From positions 1 through 64,000 of the forward strand of contig NZ_JAAGOB010000002.1 in NCBI RefSeq assembly GCF_010550695.1: a stretch of DNA of 64,000 nucleotides. The letters are read 5' to 3'. Numbering within the stretch: the first letter of the stretch is position 1; each line of letters opens with the position of its first letter. A program made the translations under genes and the position numbers. The stretch is from Phytoactinopolyspora alkaliphila. GTDB lineage: Bacteria; Actinomycetota; Actinomycetes; Jiangellales; Jiangellaceae. The notes below the pieces were generated by a model. The model searched no databases, had not been told where the DNA came from, and saw nothing but the letters and a program-made list of their open reading frames with translations. Of this stretch, positions 8,112-17,024 are shown one piece after another.

Positions 8112-9398
8112 ATGCCCCGATCGACCACCACGCATCCCACCCGCCTCGCGGCGCTTCTTACCGCGGCCGCCATGTTCGCCGCCGCGTGCGGCGGGTCGAA
8201 CTTCGACGACAACGAGGGCAACGACGGCGCAGCGACGGGCGCCGAGAACGGCGACGCACCCACCGACGACGCCGACGGCGTATCCCTCACACTGATGGGC
8301 TTCTCCTCGGGCACCGCCGAGGACGACGCGCTCAACGCGATCATCGAAAGCTACAGCGAGCAGTCTTCCAACACGGCAAGGTTCAATCCCGTTCCGGAGT
8401 ACGACACCGCACTGCAAGCGGCGCTCGCGGGGGGATCGCCGCCGGATGTCATCTACGTCGACTCCAACCGCCTGCCCGACCTGGTGGAAGCAGGTGCGCT
8501 GGCTCCGGCCGACGGCCAGGTGGAGAACGAGGAGGACTTCTACGAGTCTCTGCGCGGTGCGTTCACCTACGACGGGACTTTCTGGTGCCCGCCGAAGGAC
8601 TTCTCCACACTGGCGCTCGTCTACAACGTCGACATGCTCGACGAAGCAGGTGTCGAGCCACCAACCGACTGGGCGGAGCTCGCGGAGGCGGCCGAGGCGC
8701 TGACCGACGGCGATCGGGCCGGGTTGGTCCTCGGGGCCGAGTATCCCAGGTGGGGCGCGTTCATGTTCCAGGCTGGCGGCAGCGTGACCGACGACGAGTT
8801 CACCGAGATGACGATCGACTCGGACGAGAATCGGGAGGCGTTCAATTTCCTCGCACAGCTGCACGCCGATGGTTACGCCACCACCGCGACCGAACTCGAC
8901 GCCGGATGGCCGGGCGAGGCGTTCGGCCAGGAGCGCGCCGCCATGACCATTGAGGGCAACTGGATTGTCGGTGCCCTGCAGAACGACTTCCCAGACGTGA
9001 ACTGGGCCGTCGCAGAACTGCCGGTGGGCCCGGCGGGACCCGGCACGTTCGTCTTCACCGTCTGCTACGCCGTGCCAGCCGCCAGCGAGAATCAGGAGGC
9101 CGCGTGGGACCTGGTCAACTACCTGGTGAGCCAGGAGGCGTTGCTGGAGTTCACCGAACAGTTCCCGGTCATGCCCGGGCGCGAGTCGCTGGCCGGAGAC
9201 TGGACGGATGCGCACCCCGACCTGGGGGCGTTCCTCGCCGGTGCTGATTACGCCCGCCCGTTCCAGTTCATTCCGGGGTTCGCGGGCGTCCTCGACACGC
9301 TCAACGACGGCATCCAGGGCATCGCGGCCGGCAACCGTGAAGCAGACGAGGTGCTCCAGCAGGTCGGCGAGGCCGGCAGTCCGGTCCTGGGCCAGTAG
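8112..9398 (+). CDS. Sugar ABC transporter substrate-binding lipoprotein (importer 1)
   Basis: Family 1 extracellular solute-binding protein of 428 residues that captures an oligosaccharide outside the cell and passes it to the two permeases encoded next. A signal peptide ends in the lipobox FAAAC (Cys near residue 24), followed by an Asp/Asn/Gly-rich linker (about 25-55). The mature domain has the usual pattern: LTLMGFSSGTAEDDALNAII, DVIYVDSNRLPDLVEAGAL, and AMTIEGNWIVGAL near residue 277. ATG 8112 has GAAGGAG 7 nt upstream. The gene is followed by a strong hairpin before the permease genes, which would let it be made in excess. Confidence 0.94.
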   Translation: MPRSTTTHPTRLAALLTAAAMFAAACGGSNFDDNEGNDGAATGAENGDAPTDDADGVSLTLMGFSSGTAEDDALNAIIESYSEQSSNTARFNPVPEYDTALQAALAGGSPPDVIYVDSNRLPDLVEAGALAPADGQVENEEDFYESLRGAFTYDGTFWCPPKDFSTLALVYNVDMLDEAGVEPPTDWAELAEAAEALTDGDRAGLVLGAEYPRWGAFMFQAGGSVTDDEFTEMTIDSDENREAFNFLAQLHADGYATTATELDAGWPGEAFGQERAAMTIEGNWIVGALQNDFPDVNWAVAELPVGPAGPGTFVFTVCYAVPAASENQEAAWDLVNYLVSQEALLEFTEQFPVMPGRESLAGDWTDAHPDLGAFLAGADYARPFQFIPGFAGVLDTLNDGIQGIAAGNREADEVLQQVGEAGSPVLGQ

Positions 9399-9406
9399 GT
9401 CTTTGC

Positions 9407-9437
9407 CCTGCGCCGCGGCCCGCAGCCGCGGCGCAGG
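9407..9437 (+). terminator. 12-bp perfect hairpin between binding-protein and permease genes
   Basis: CCTGCGCCGCGG (9407-9418) and its complement (9426-9437) around a 7-nt loop, 8 bp after the binding-protein stop and 19 bp before the permease start. An intra-operon hairpin here probably protects the upstream message or attenuates read-through. The same arrangement recurs at 51832-51866. Confidence 0.6.
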
Positions 9438-9456
9438 CCGACCTGAGGAGGCTGAC

Positions 9457-10485
9457 GTGCCCACACTGCGAGACCGGCTGGCGACCAACGAGAAGGTCGC
9501 GGGCTGGGTCTTCGTCCTGCCAGTGCTGATCGGCATCGGTGTCTTCCTGATCGTGCCGATCGGGATGGCGCTGTGGATGAGCTTCACGGACTGGAACGGG
9601 CTGAGCCCACCGGGCGACGCCCAGAACGTCGGATTGGACAACTACCGGGATCTGCTCTCGGAGCCCGGGGTCCCGCGGCTGGACTTCGCCATGTCCATCC
9701 GGAACAACCTCTACTACGTGCTCGGCGTGGTGCCGGCCCAGACCGCCATCGCGTTCGTGCTGGCCGTCGTCGTCAACCAGAAGTTCCTTCGGGGGAAGGC
9801 ATTCTTCCGCACCGCGTATTACTTCCCGTCCATCACGTCGTCGATCGCGATCTCGATCGTCTTCCTCTTCCTGTTCCAGCGCAGCGGTGCCATCAACCAG
9901 ACGATCAGCGCGTTGATGCCCGGAGATGACTTCCGGCTGAACTGGCTGGACAACGCCGAGGGCGTTCTGCACAACGTCCTGGGTGCCGTGGGCGTGGACT
10001 CCGCGCCCGGCTTTCTCGCCGACAACGACATCATGGGACTGAGTCTGTGGCAGTGGCTGTCCGGCCCAAGCGTCACCATGTTCGCGATCATGATGCTCGC
10101 GACGTGGACGACCATCGGCACGATGATGCTGATCTTCCTCGCCGGCTTGCAGAACATCCCGGCCGACGTCGAGGAGGCGAGCCGGGTGGACGGCGCCACC
10201 GCGCTGCAGCGATTCCGGCTCGTGACGATCCCGATGATGAAGCAGCCGATGTTCTTCGTCCTGACCATCGGCCTGATCGGCACATGGCAGGTATTCGACC
10301 AGATCTTCGTCATCTCGTCCGGTGGGCCGCAGAAGACGACCCTCACTCCCGCGTATCTCATCTACCGGGAGGGCTTCCAGAACTTCTCGATGGGCAGGGC
10401 CACCGCGATCGCCTTCCTGCTGTTCGTCCTGATCATGGTCCTGACGCTCGTCCAGCGGCGGATCCTCCGGCCGGACCGGGACTAG
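9457..10485 (+). CDS. Sugar ABC importer 1, MalF-type permease
   Basis: One of two membrane subunits (342 residues). The first helix follows ATNEKVAGWVFVLPVLIG, and there are six predicted helices. The EAA loop that docks the ATPase reads EEASRVDGATALQRFRLVTI near residue 240. An insert of about 45 residues between the third and fourth helices (around SALMPGDDFRLNWLDNAEG) is longer than in the other MalF-like proteins here. The start is GTG 9457 with GAGGAGG upstream; an upstream ATG in the same frame lies inside the binding-protein gene. No ATPase gene is in the operon, so a shared MsiK-type ATPase encoded elsewhere is likely. Confidence 0.94.
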   Translation: MPTLRDRLATNEKVAGWVFVLPVLIGIGVFLIVPIGMALWMSFTDWNGLSPPGDAQNVGLDNYRDLLSEPGVPRLDFAMSIRNNLYYVLGVVPAQTAIAFVLAVVVNQKFLRGKAFFRTAYYFPSITSSIAISIVFLFLFQRSGAINQTISALMPGDDFRLNWLDNAEGVLHNVLGAVGVDSAPGFLADNDIMGLSLWQWLSGPSVTMFAIMMLATWTTIGTMMLIFLAGLQNIPADVEEASRVDGATALQRFRLVTIPMMKQPMFFVLTIGLIGTWQVFDQIFVISSGGPQKTTLTPAYLIYREGFQNFSMGRATAIAFLLFVLIMVLTLVQRRILRPDRD

Positions 10486-10536
10486 GGCGGGCCCGATGGG
10501 TACGTGGCCTACTGCGCGACATCTAGGAGACGCGAC

Positions 10537-11484
10537 ATGACCGTTCCCCCACCTCGCGAGCGGACCGCTCGCGAGCAGCGGCGGGCCGGGTCCGGCCCGT
10601 TCCGCCCACGCGCTGTGACGAGTGCGCCGCCGCTCGAGGAGCGAGGGCAGCCGGCGTTGTACCGGATCGGCAAGCGGGTTCTCGGCTATGCCGTCCTGGC
10701 GTTCTTCGCCGCCCTCTTCATCGCACCGTTCGCGCTGGCGCTGGCCAACTCGTTCAAGACCCGGCCGGAGACGCTGGCCGACCCGCTCTCACTGATCCCC
10801 GGCGAGCCGACGCTTCGCGCCTACGAGATCATGGCCCGGACGGACATCCCCAGGTGGGCGCTGAACTCGGTGTTCGTCACGGTCATGGTGACGGTGGCGC
10901 GGCTGTTTCTCGACTCGCTCGCGGGTTACGCCCTGGCCCGGCTGCGGTTCCCGGGCCGTGCGGTGATCTTCGCGCTGGTGGTCGCCGTGCTGGCAGTCCC
11001 GCCGATCGTCCTGGCCATCCCCAGGTACCTCGTGCTGGGTCAGCTCGGCATGCTGGACACCTACAGCGGCCTGATCCTGCCGCTGGCAGTGGACGCGTTC
11101 GGGATCTTCCTGATGAAGACGTTCTTCGAGTCGATACCGCGGGAGATGGAGGAGGCAGCGCGGATCGACGGCGCGTCGATCTTCCAGACCTACCTGCGGA
11201 TCATTCTGCCGCTCGCCGCGCCGGGGCTCATCGCGCTCACCATTCTCTCGTTCCAGGCATCGTGGAACGAGTTCCTCCATCCGCTCATCGCGGCGCCCAG
11301 CGATCCTGACCTGCGCACGTTGCCGGTAGGGCTGGCGTTGCTGCGCGGGGCGCAGGGAGAATCACAGGACTTTCCGCTCCTGCTAGGTGCGTCCCTGCTG
11401 ATCACTCTGCCGGTCGCACTCATCTTCTTCGTCTTCCAGCGGTACTTCATCCAGGGCGTAGCCGCTTCAGCAGTCAAAGGTTAA
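10537..11484 (+). CDS. Sugar ABC importer 1, MalG-type permease
   Basis: Second membrane subunit (315 residues). It has a cytoplasmic basic N-terminus (about 1-45), then six helices starting at LGYAVLAFFAALFIAPFALA. The EAA loop is EEAARIDGASIFQTYLRIIL near residue 210, and the C-terminus is the MalG-like FQRYFIQGVAASAVKG. ATG 10537 has TAGGAGA upstream; the in-frame ATG at 10504 would extend into the intergenic gap without a ribosome site. It is 51 bp after the first permease and 16 bp before the glycosidase gene. Confidence 0.94.
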   Translation: MTVPPPRERTAREQRRAGSGPFRPRAVTSAPPLEERGQPALYRIGKRVLGYAVLAFFAALFIAPFALALANSFKTRPETLADPLSLIPGEPTLRAYEIMARTDIPRWALNSVFVTVMVTVARLFLDSLAGYALARLRFPGRAVIFALVVAVLAVPPIVLAIPRYLVLGQLGMLDTYSGLILPLAVDAFGIFLMKTFFESIPREMEEAARIDGASIFQTYLRIILPLAAPGLIALTILSFQASWNEFLHPLIAAPSDPDLRTLPVGLALLRGAQGESQDFPLLLGASLLITLPVALIFFVFQRYFIQGVAASAVKG

Positions 11485-11500
11485 GGATTCTTATCAGCTC

Positions 11501-13534
11501 ATGGTTTCTCACGACACACCGCTCACCCTCGTCCGCGGCACCACGTTCATGGTTTCCGACCATGTCGGCGACATCGGCGCCGCCACCCATCACGGTGTCT
11601 TCCATCGCGATGTCCGCGTCGTCTCGTCGCTGGTCACCGCTGTCGACGGTGCCGCGCCCACCGTTCTGGCCAGCAGGCGGGACGGCGCCGACGAGGCGCA
11701 CTGGGTGTACATCCTGGCCGCCGACGACGATGGGAGCCCGACGGCCGTGCTGACGCGGCACCGGCGCGTGGACGACCGCGTCCGGGAGCACTTCGTGGCC
11801 CGCGTCTACAGCGGACGGCTGGACGGCATCACCGTCAGTGTGGATGTCGCCACCGACTTCGCCGAGCTCCTCGAGCTCAAGGGCCGGGCGAGCACCCGTC
11901 CCGCCGCCGCACTGGTCGACGAGGGCGGAACCCTGACTGCCGCCGGGAACGAGATCCGGGTCGAGTACCGGGCCACGGCCACTGGCACTCAGATAGCGGG
12001 GGCCGGCTTCCGCTGGACACTCGACCTGGCCGCCGGTGAGGACCAGAGCTTCGATCTCGAGATTGTGCCTCAGCTCATCGACGACGAGCCGGCCCCGGGC
12101 TTCGAACCGGGCGCTGGCCCGGCGCCGCGCACGCTTGAGGTCACCGACGCAGGCGGACGATGGGCGCGCAGTATCGCCTCGGCGCTGGAGGACCTCGACG
12201 GTCTGCGGGTGGAGGTGCCGTCGATGGGTCTGCGCTATCTCGGCGCCGGCGCACCGTGGTTCATGGCGCTGTTCGGCCGGGACACTCTTCTGACCGCGTG
12301 GCAGAGCCTGATCGCCGGCCCGGAGCTGACGCTCGACACGTTGCGCGCTCTGGCCTCCCGGCAAGGCCGGCGCGAGGATCCACGGACCGGGGAACAGCCG
12401 GGCAAGATCCTGCATGAGATGCGTACCGGATTGATGCCGGTGTTCGGCGTCGAGCCAGGCACGCCGTACTACGGCTCCGTCGATGCGTCGCCCTTGTTCG
12501 TCATGGTGCTGGGCGAGGCCCACCGCTGGGGGGCCGCCGACGCCGCGGTGCGGGCCCTGCTGCCGGCGGCAAGGGCCGCGATGGACTGGTGCATCGAGTA
12601 CGGCGACATCGACGGCGATGGCTTCGTCGAGTACCGCGCTGACGAGCGTGGACTGGCAAACCAGGGCTGGAAGGACTCCGGGGATTCGATGGTCCACGCC
12701 GACGGCACCCTCGCCACCGGGCCGATCGCGCTGTCCGAGGTGCAGGGCTATGTCTATGCCGCGTTCCGGACTCTGGCGCAGTTGGAGGAGCGGCTTGGCG
12801 ATCCGGCGGCGGCCCCGGGCCTGTATGAGCGGGCGGAGAAGCTGCGGGCGTCGTTCCTCGAGACGTTCTGGCTGCCGGACCGCGAACTGGTCGCGATGGC
12901 CCTGGACGGTGCGAAGAAGCCGTTGGCCGTGGCGTCGTCAAATCCAGGGCACTGCTTATGGACCGGACTGCTCACCGGCACGGTCGCTGACGCGGCCGCT
13001 CGGCGGCTGACCGCTCACGATGTGGCCGCGACCTGGGGCATCCGCACTTTGAGCAGCACCGAGGCCGCCTACAACCCCCTCGGGTATCACCTGGGCTCAA
13101 TCTGGCCGCATGACTCCGCCATCGGCGTCGCCGGGCTTGCCCGTTCCGGCCACTCCGAAGGCGCACGCAGACTCGCCGACGGGCTGCTGGAGACGGCTGA
13201 GGCTTTCGAGTGGCGGCTACCCGAATTGCTGGGCGGAATGGGCTCCGACGAGATCGGGCAGCCCGTTCCGTATCCCGTGGCGTGCAGCCCCCAGGCGTGG
13301 AGCGCGGCCGTGCCGCTCCTGCTGCTGCGGACCATGCTCCGGTTGGAGCCCGACGTCCCGGCCGGCGTCGTGCGGATCGCGCCGATACTCGATCCGGCCG
13401 AAGAGATGGTTGTGCGTGGCATCCCGATCGGCGACGGCCGGCTCAGCCTCCGTGTCCGCGGGGAAAGCTTCGAGGTGCTCGACGCTCCGCCGGGGATGGA
13501 TGTGGTGGAAGGTGTCGCCGCCAGAGCCGGCTGA
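11501..13534 (+). CDS. Glycogen-debranching-enzyme-like (alpha/alpha)6 glycosidase
   Basis: A 677-residue cytoplasmic enzyme with no signal peptide. The N-terminal third (about 1-195) resembles the GDE N-terminal (bis) beta domain, starting with LTLVRGTTFMVSDHVGD. The remainder is a six-hairpin toroid of the amylo-alpha-1,6-glucosidase/GH63 type. Recognisable pieces are WFMALFGRDTLLTAWQSL (near 250), KILHEMRTG (near 303), DGDGFVEYRADERGLANQGW (near 370, acidic pair plus substrate loop), PGHCLWTGLL and the C-terminal GSIWPHDSAIGVAGLARSG and PQAWSAAVPL. Such enzymes hydrolyse terminal glucosyl or rhamnosyl linkages; the exact bond cannot be read here. As last gene of operon 1 it should process the imported oligosaccharide. 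It contains a rare TTA leucine codon at 12956. Confidence 0.85.
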   Translation: MVSHDTPLTLVRGTTFMVSDHVGDIGAATHHGVFHRDVRVVSSLVTAVDGAAPTVLASRRDGADEAHWVYILAADDDGSPTAVLTRHRRVDDRVREHFVARVYSGRLDGITVSVDVATDFAELLELKGRASTRPAAALVDEGGTLTAAGNEIRVEYRATATGTQIAGAGFRWTLDLAAGEDQSFDLEIVPQLIDDEPAPGFEPGAGPAPRTLEVTDAGGRWARSIASALEDLDGLRVEVPSMGLRYLGAGAPWFMALFGRDTLLTAWQSLIAGPELTLDTLRALASRQGRREDPRTGEQPGKILHEMRTGLMPVFGVEPGTPYYGSVDASPLFVMVLGEAHRWGAADAAVRALLPAARAAMDWCIEYGDIDGDGFVEYRADERGLANQGWKDSGDSMVHADGTLATGPIALSEVQGYVYAAFRTLAQLEERLGDPAAAPGLYERAEKLRASFLETFWLPDRELVAMALDGAKKPLAVASSNPGHCLWTGLLTGTVADAAARRLTAHDVAATWGIRTLSSTEAAYNPLGYHLGSIWPHDSAIGVAGLARSGHSEGARRLADGLLETAEAFEWRLPELLGGMGSDEIGQPVPYPVACSPQAWSAAVPLLLLRTMLRLEPDVPAGVVRIAPILDPAEEMVVRGIPIGDGRLSLRVRGESFEVLDAPPGMDVVEGVAARAG

Positions 13535-13569
13535 GTATCGAAAGCGGACAGTGCTTGGACAGCTCCGTG

Positions 13570-13854
13570 TCAGTCGCGGCGGATGACGAACTCCGTGAGT
13601 CCTTCCACCGGCTCCTCCATAACCTCGACACGTTCTACTCGTGCCTCGGGCGGCCCTTTCTCCGCCCAGGCCGCCATCGACGTGACGTCGTGGTCGGATC
13701 CTTCGAACACGGCCTCGACCGTCCCGTCGGGAGCGTTACGGACCCATCCGCTCACACCGCGCTGACGAGCTTCCTGGCGGCACGTAGCGCGGAAGAACAC
13801 CCCCTGCACCGCACCGTGAACGACGATCTTGATCCGCCTCTGCGAACTGCCCAT
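13570..13854 (-). CDS. acyP: Acylphosphatase
   Basis: A 94-residue enzyme that hydrolyses the carboxyl-phosphate bond of acyl phosphates. It has the family signatures GAVQGVFFRATCRQEARQRG (catalytic Arg near residue 20) and GWVRNAPDGTVEAVFEG with the catalytic Asn near residue 38. ATG 13854 with GGGGA just upstream gives the normal family length; the open frame continues 39 codons upstream without homology. It converges with the debranching-like gene (35 bp apart) and is divergent from the acyl-CoA dehydrogenase. Confidence 0.94.
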   Translation of the reverse strand: MGSSQRRIKIVVHGAVQGVFFRATCRQEARQRGVSGWVRNAPDGTVEAVFEGSDHDVTSMAAWAEKGPPEARVERVEVMEEPVEGLTEFVIRRD

Positions 13855-14006
13855 GTCCCCAGCGTGCAACAGACACGGCCGCTCTTCCAGGCACCTCGCC
13901 GGGGGCGATCCGTCCGGCTGCCGGCCGGTGGCCCCGAGTTCTGGACTATGTACCGGCCTGCGGATGCTCACTCGTGAGATGTGCTACTTGCCGGTAACAT
14001 AACCGC

Positions 14007-15170
14007 ATGAGCGCAGACTTCGACCTGTACAGGCTCTCCGAGGAGCACGACGCGATCCGGGAAGCGGTCCGTGAGGTGTCCGCCTCGAAGATCGCGCCGC
14101 ATGCCGCCGAATCGGACGAGACCGCCCAGTTTCCTCAGGCCGCGTACGACGCCCTCCGCGCCACCGACTTCCACGCCCCGCACATCCCGGAAGCGTACGG
14201 TGGCGCCGGCGCCGACGCGCTCGCCACCTGTATCGTCATCGAAGAGGTGGCTCGGGTCTGCGCCTCCAGTTCTCTTATCCCCGCGGTGAACAAGCTGGGT
14301 ACCATGCCGCTGCTGCTCGCCGGCTCCGAGGACGTCAAGAGCCGCTATCTGCCATCCGTGGCGTCCGGTGACGCGATGTTCTCCTACGGGCTCTCCGAGC
14401 GGGAGGCGGGGTCGGCCACGGCGTCGATGAAGACGCGGGCCGTACGCGACGGCGACGGCTGGGTGCTCAGCGGGCAGAAGTCGTGGATCACCAACGCCGG
14501 CGTCTCCGACTACTACACCGTCATGGCGGTGACCGATCCCGATGCCGGCTCCCGCGGCATCAGCGCGTTCGTAGTGGAAGCCGCCGACGACGGTTTCTCT
14601 GTGGGCGCTCTCGAGCGCAAGCTCGGCATCAAGGGGTCGCCCACCCGGGAGCTGCTCTTCGACCGATGCTGGATACCCGAGGACCGGCTGGTCGGCGACC
14701 TGGGGCAGGGACTGCGAATCGCGCTGCGCACCCTCGATCACACCCGGGTCACCATCGGGGCGCAAGCGGTCGGCATCGCCGACGGCGCCCTGACCGCGGC
14801 CACCGCCTACGTTCAGGAGCGCCAGCAGTTCGGCAAGCCGGTCTCGGACTTCCAGGGCGTGCAGTTCATGCTGGCCGACATGGCCATGAAGGTCGAGGCC
14901 GCACGCCAGATGGTCTATCGCGCGGCCGCCGCCAGTGAGCGCGACGAGCCGCGGCTCTCCTTCCTGGGCGCCGCCGCCAAGTGCTTCGCGTCCGACGTGG
15001 CGATGGAGGTCACCACCGACGCCGTGCAGCTGTTCGGTGGATACGGCTACACCCGCGACTATCCTGTCGAGCGTATGATGCGCGACGCGAAGATCACCCA
15101 GCTCTACGAGGGCACGAACCAGATCCAGCGCGTGGTGATGGCGCGGCAGCTCCTGAAGGGCAACGCCTGA
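14007..15170 (+). CDS. Short-chain acyl-CoA dehydrogenase
   Basis: A 387-residue flavoenzyme that introduces the alpha-beta double bond into an acyl-CoA and passes electrons to ETF. The N-terminal helical domain (about 1-120), beta domain with YGLSEREAGSATASMKTRA (near 132) and QKSWITNAG (near 160), and C-terminal helical domain are all present. The catalytic base region reads ITQLYEGTNQIQRVVMARQ (Glu near residue 370), typical of butyryl/short-chain members. The two class signatures of the family are intact. It stands alone, so the substrate (short-chain or branched) is inferred only from the motif. Leucine-type catabolic genes lie 44 kb away. Confidence 0.94.
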   Translation: MSADFDLYRLSEEHDAIREAVREVSASKIAPHAAESDETAQFPQAAYDALRATDFHAPHIPEAYGGAGADALATCIVIEEVARVCASSSLIPAVNKLGTMPLLLAGSEDVKSRYLPSVASGDAMFSYGLSEREAGSATASMKTRAVRDGDGWVLSGQKSWITNAGVSDYYTVMAVTDPDAGSRGISAFVVEAADDGFSVGALERKLGIKGSPTRELLFDRCWIPEDRLVGDLGQGLRIALRTLDHTRVTIGAQAVGIADGALTAATAYVQERQQFGKPVSDFQGVQFMLADMAMKVEAARQMVYRAAAASERDEPRLSFLGAAAKCFASDVAMEVTTDAVQLFGGYGYTRDYPVERMMRDAKITQLYEGTNQIQRVVMARQLLKGNA

Positions 15171-15219
15171 GCCGTTCGCCGAACATGTGCCCGGGCATGG
15201 CGGTGGAGAACTTGAGCCG

Positions 15220-15492
15220 TCAGTCGGGCTCGTCACCCTCCAGGCAGTCGGCACAGGTGAAGAGCAGTTCACCCGACGTGCCGTGCCGGCCCGCGAACGT
15301 CAACGGGCCGTCCGGCCAGCCACCGCAGCGAGAGCACGCCACATCTCCCTCTCCCTGTCGCCGACTGCGCTCGATCATGCCGGTCAGTGCCGACAACGAC
15401 GGCCCGTCGAGGTCACGTAGTACCTTCACCGCGGCATGTTCGGCCTCGGTGCGCGGATCCAGCATGTGCGTGATGCGGTCGCGAAAAGCCAT
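15220..15492 (-). CDS. Small zinc-ribbon-like protein, function unknown
   Basis: A 90-residue protein with two CxxC pairs, CSRCGG (near 55) and CADCLEG near the C-terminus, that could bind one zinc ion. The first 50 residues are charged and helical (MAFRDRITHMLDPRTEAEHA). ATG 15492 is chosen because GGGGGG lies 7 nt upstream; the frame continues 26 codons further without a ribosome site. It is convergent with the acyl-CoA dehydrogenase (49 bp). No family assignment is made. Confidence 0.7.
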   Translation of the reverse strand: MAFRDRITHMLDPRTEAEHAAVKVLRDLDGPSLSALTGMIERSRRQGEGDVACSRCGGWPDGPLTFAGRHGTSGELLFTCADCLEGDEPD

Positions 15493-15615
15493 GCGAAGCC
15501 CCCCAGCCTCGGCCTGTCCCCAGCCAGGTAGCAGACAATACGCCCAATTCACGCACGCGGCCAGGAACATGACCGTTCCGTGTCGCGGGCTCCATCACGT
15601 GTAGGCGCGTGAGCA

Positions 15616-15652
15616 GGCTAGCTCAGCGGCAACCATGAGGCGCTCGCTAGCC
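15616..15652 (-). terminator. Hairpin at the end of sugar operon 2
   Basis: GGCTAGC (15616-15622) and GCTAGCC (15646-15652) enclose further partial pairing (AGCG/CGCT). The stem overlaps the stop codon of the last gene. No U-tract is seen. A plausible terminator of the leftward operon. Confidence 0.4.
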
Positions 15653-16972
15653 GATCGCCGCCTCGACCTCGCTGATAAGGCGCTCGGCGCCCTCCTGCGT
15701 GGTCAGGCGGTCGAAGAGCACCTCGACGTTGATCCGTTTGATGATGTCGACGAACTCCCCGGCACCGACGGGCGGAGCGGGGGGCGCGTCCACGACATCG
15801 GGGGCGATGTCGCTGAGGAACTCGGCCTCAATGGTCTGATACTCGTTGAGCTCCGGGGCGATCCGCTCCCGCTGTTCCAGGTTGACCGGCAGGCCGCGGT
15901 CCGAGCCGATGGCGTCTACCGCCTCGTCGTCGTTGAGCAGGAAGTCGAGGAAGAGCGCCGCCTCCTCGGGGTGCTCGGTACGCGCCGAGATCGAGTAGTG
16001 CATGGCCGGCTTGAGGAACAACCCGGTGCGCGCATTCTCGGTCTCGCCCGGCGGCCGCAGGAGAACGAGATCCCGGCCCGACGCCTTCGACATCGCTTCG
16101 AGGGCGTTCGACCAGTTCCACATCATGGCGGCCCGGTTGGTGCCGAGCAGGGTCTGCTCGGGACTTCCCACATCCTGGATCTCGGCCGACAGCGTCGCCG
16201 ACGGTGTGCCGCCGGAGTCGCGCATCGCCAGCGAGTTCTCCCACCATTCGGCGGCGGTCCCGGCGGAGAAGCCGAGCTCGCCGTCCTCGGTGTAAAGCGA
16301 CTCCCCGCGCTGCCGCGCGAAGATGTTCAGCCCCGCCTCGTTGCCTCCGTAGTCCTGGGCACCGAAGACGTCGCCGCCGGTGGCCTCACTGATCTGGGTG
16401 GTGATGTCGATGTAGTCCTGCCACGTCCACGACGTGTCGTCAGGCATGTGGACGCCGGCGTCGGCAAATGCTTGCGGGTCGGCATGGACCGCATAGGCAT
16501 TGACACCTGTGGGGATGCCGTAGAGTCCGCCGTCCACTTCGCCACTGCCCATCACGAGCGGATCGAGCTGGGAGAAGTCGATGGTATCGGTGTAGCCGGA
16601 CAGGTCGAGGAGCGCGCCCCGGCTGGCATATTCACGCAGGAAACGCTCCTCCTGTGCCATGATGTCCGGCGCGTCGTTGGCCGCCGTCGTCGTGGCCAGC
16701 CGGTCCCAGTAGCCGCCCCACTCGATGTACTCACCCCGGATGGTGATGCCCGGGTTTTTCTCCTCGAACCGGTCGATCGCCTCCTGGGTGATCTCGTTCC
16801 GGCCCTCACTACCCCACCATGCGAATCTGAGCTCCACGGGCTGGTCGCCGCGGGCCTCGGAGCCACCGTTCCCGCTACTGCCCGCGTCGTCACCGCCACA
16901 GGCCGCGACCGCGAGCGCCGATGCCATGCCTGCTGCCGCCACCTTGCTGACCGAACCGAATCTCATCGCCAT
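15647..16972 (-). CDS. Sugar ABC substrate-binding lipoprotein B (importer 2)
   Basis: A 441-residue family 1 solute-binding protein. The signal peptide MAMRFGSVSKVAAAGMASAL ends in AVAAC. The mature part has LRFAWWGSEGRNEITQEAI, ITIRGEYIEW, YWDRLATTTAANDAPDIM and PTGVNAYAVHADPQAF. It is clearly paralogous to the binding protein encoded at 21310-22629 (same WWG...IT.. opening, same YTEDGEL motif). ATG 16972 has GAAGGAG upstream; ATG 16966 is an alternative. It is the last gene of operon 2, 52 bp after the glycosidase, so this operon has a binding protein at each end of its permease pair. It may give the importer a second ligand range. Confidence 0.93.
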   Translation of the reverse strand: MAMRFGSVSKVAAAGMASALAVAACGGDDAGSSGNGGSEARGDQPVELRFAWWGSEGRNEITQEAIDRFEEKNPGITIRGEYIEWGGYWDRLATTTAANDAPDIMAQEERFLREYASRGALLDLSGYTDTIDFSQLDPLVMGSGEVDGGLYGIPTGVNAYAVHADPQAFADAGVHMPDDTSWTWQDYIDITTQISEATGGDVFGAQDYGGNEAGLNIFARQRGESLYTEDGELGFSAGTAAEWWENSLAMRDSGGTPSATLSAEIQDVGSPEQTLLGTNRAAMMWNWSNALEAMSKASGRDLVLLRPPGETENARTGLFLKPAMHYSISARTEHPEEAALFLDFLLNDDEAVDAIGSDRGLPVNLEQRERIAPELNEYQTIEAEFLSDIAPDVVDAPPAPPVGAGEFVDIIKRINVEVLFDRLTTQEGAERLISEVEAAIG

Positions 16973-17024
16973 GCCACCACTCCTTCGGGGTGCGCTGCCG
17001 GGCGAATCGCCCGGCAGTGCCGTG

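Noticed and set aside
15184-15199. Near-palindrome around CATGTGCCCGGGCATG
   Set aside because: Pairing is imperfect and there is almost no loop, so it is not convincing as a terminator between the two convergent genes.
15612-15640. tRNA-like string GGCTAGCTCAGCGG
   Set aside because: It resembles a D-arm, but no acceptor stem, anticodon arm or T-loop can be placed around it. It is explained by the hairpin at the operon end.
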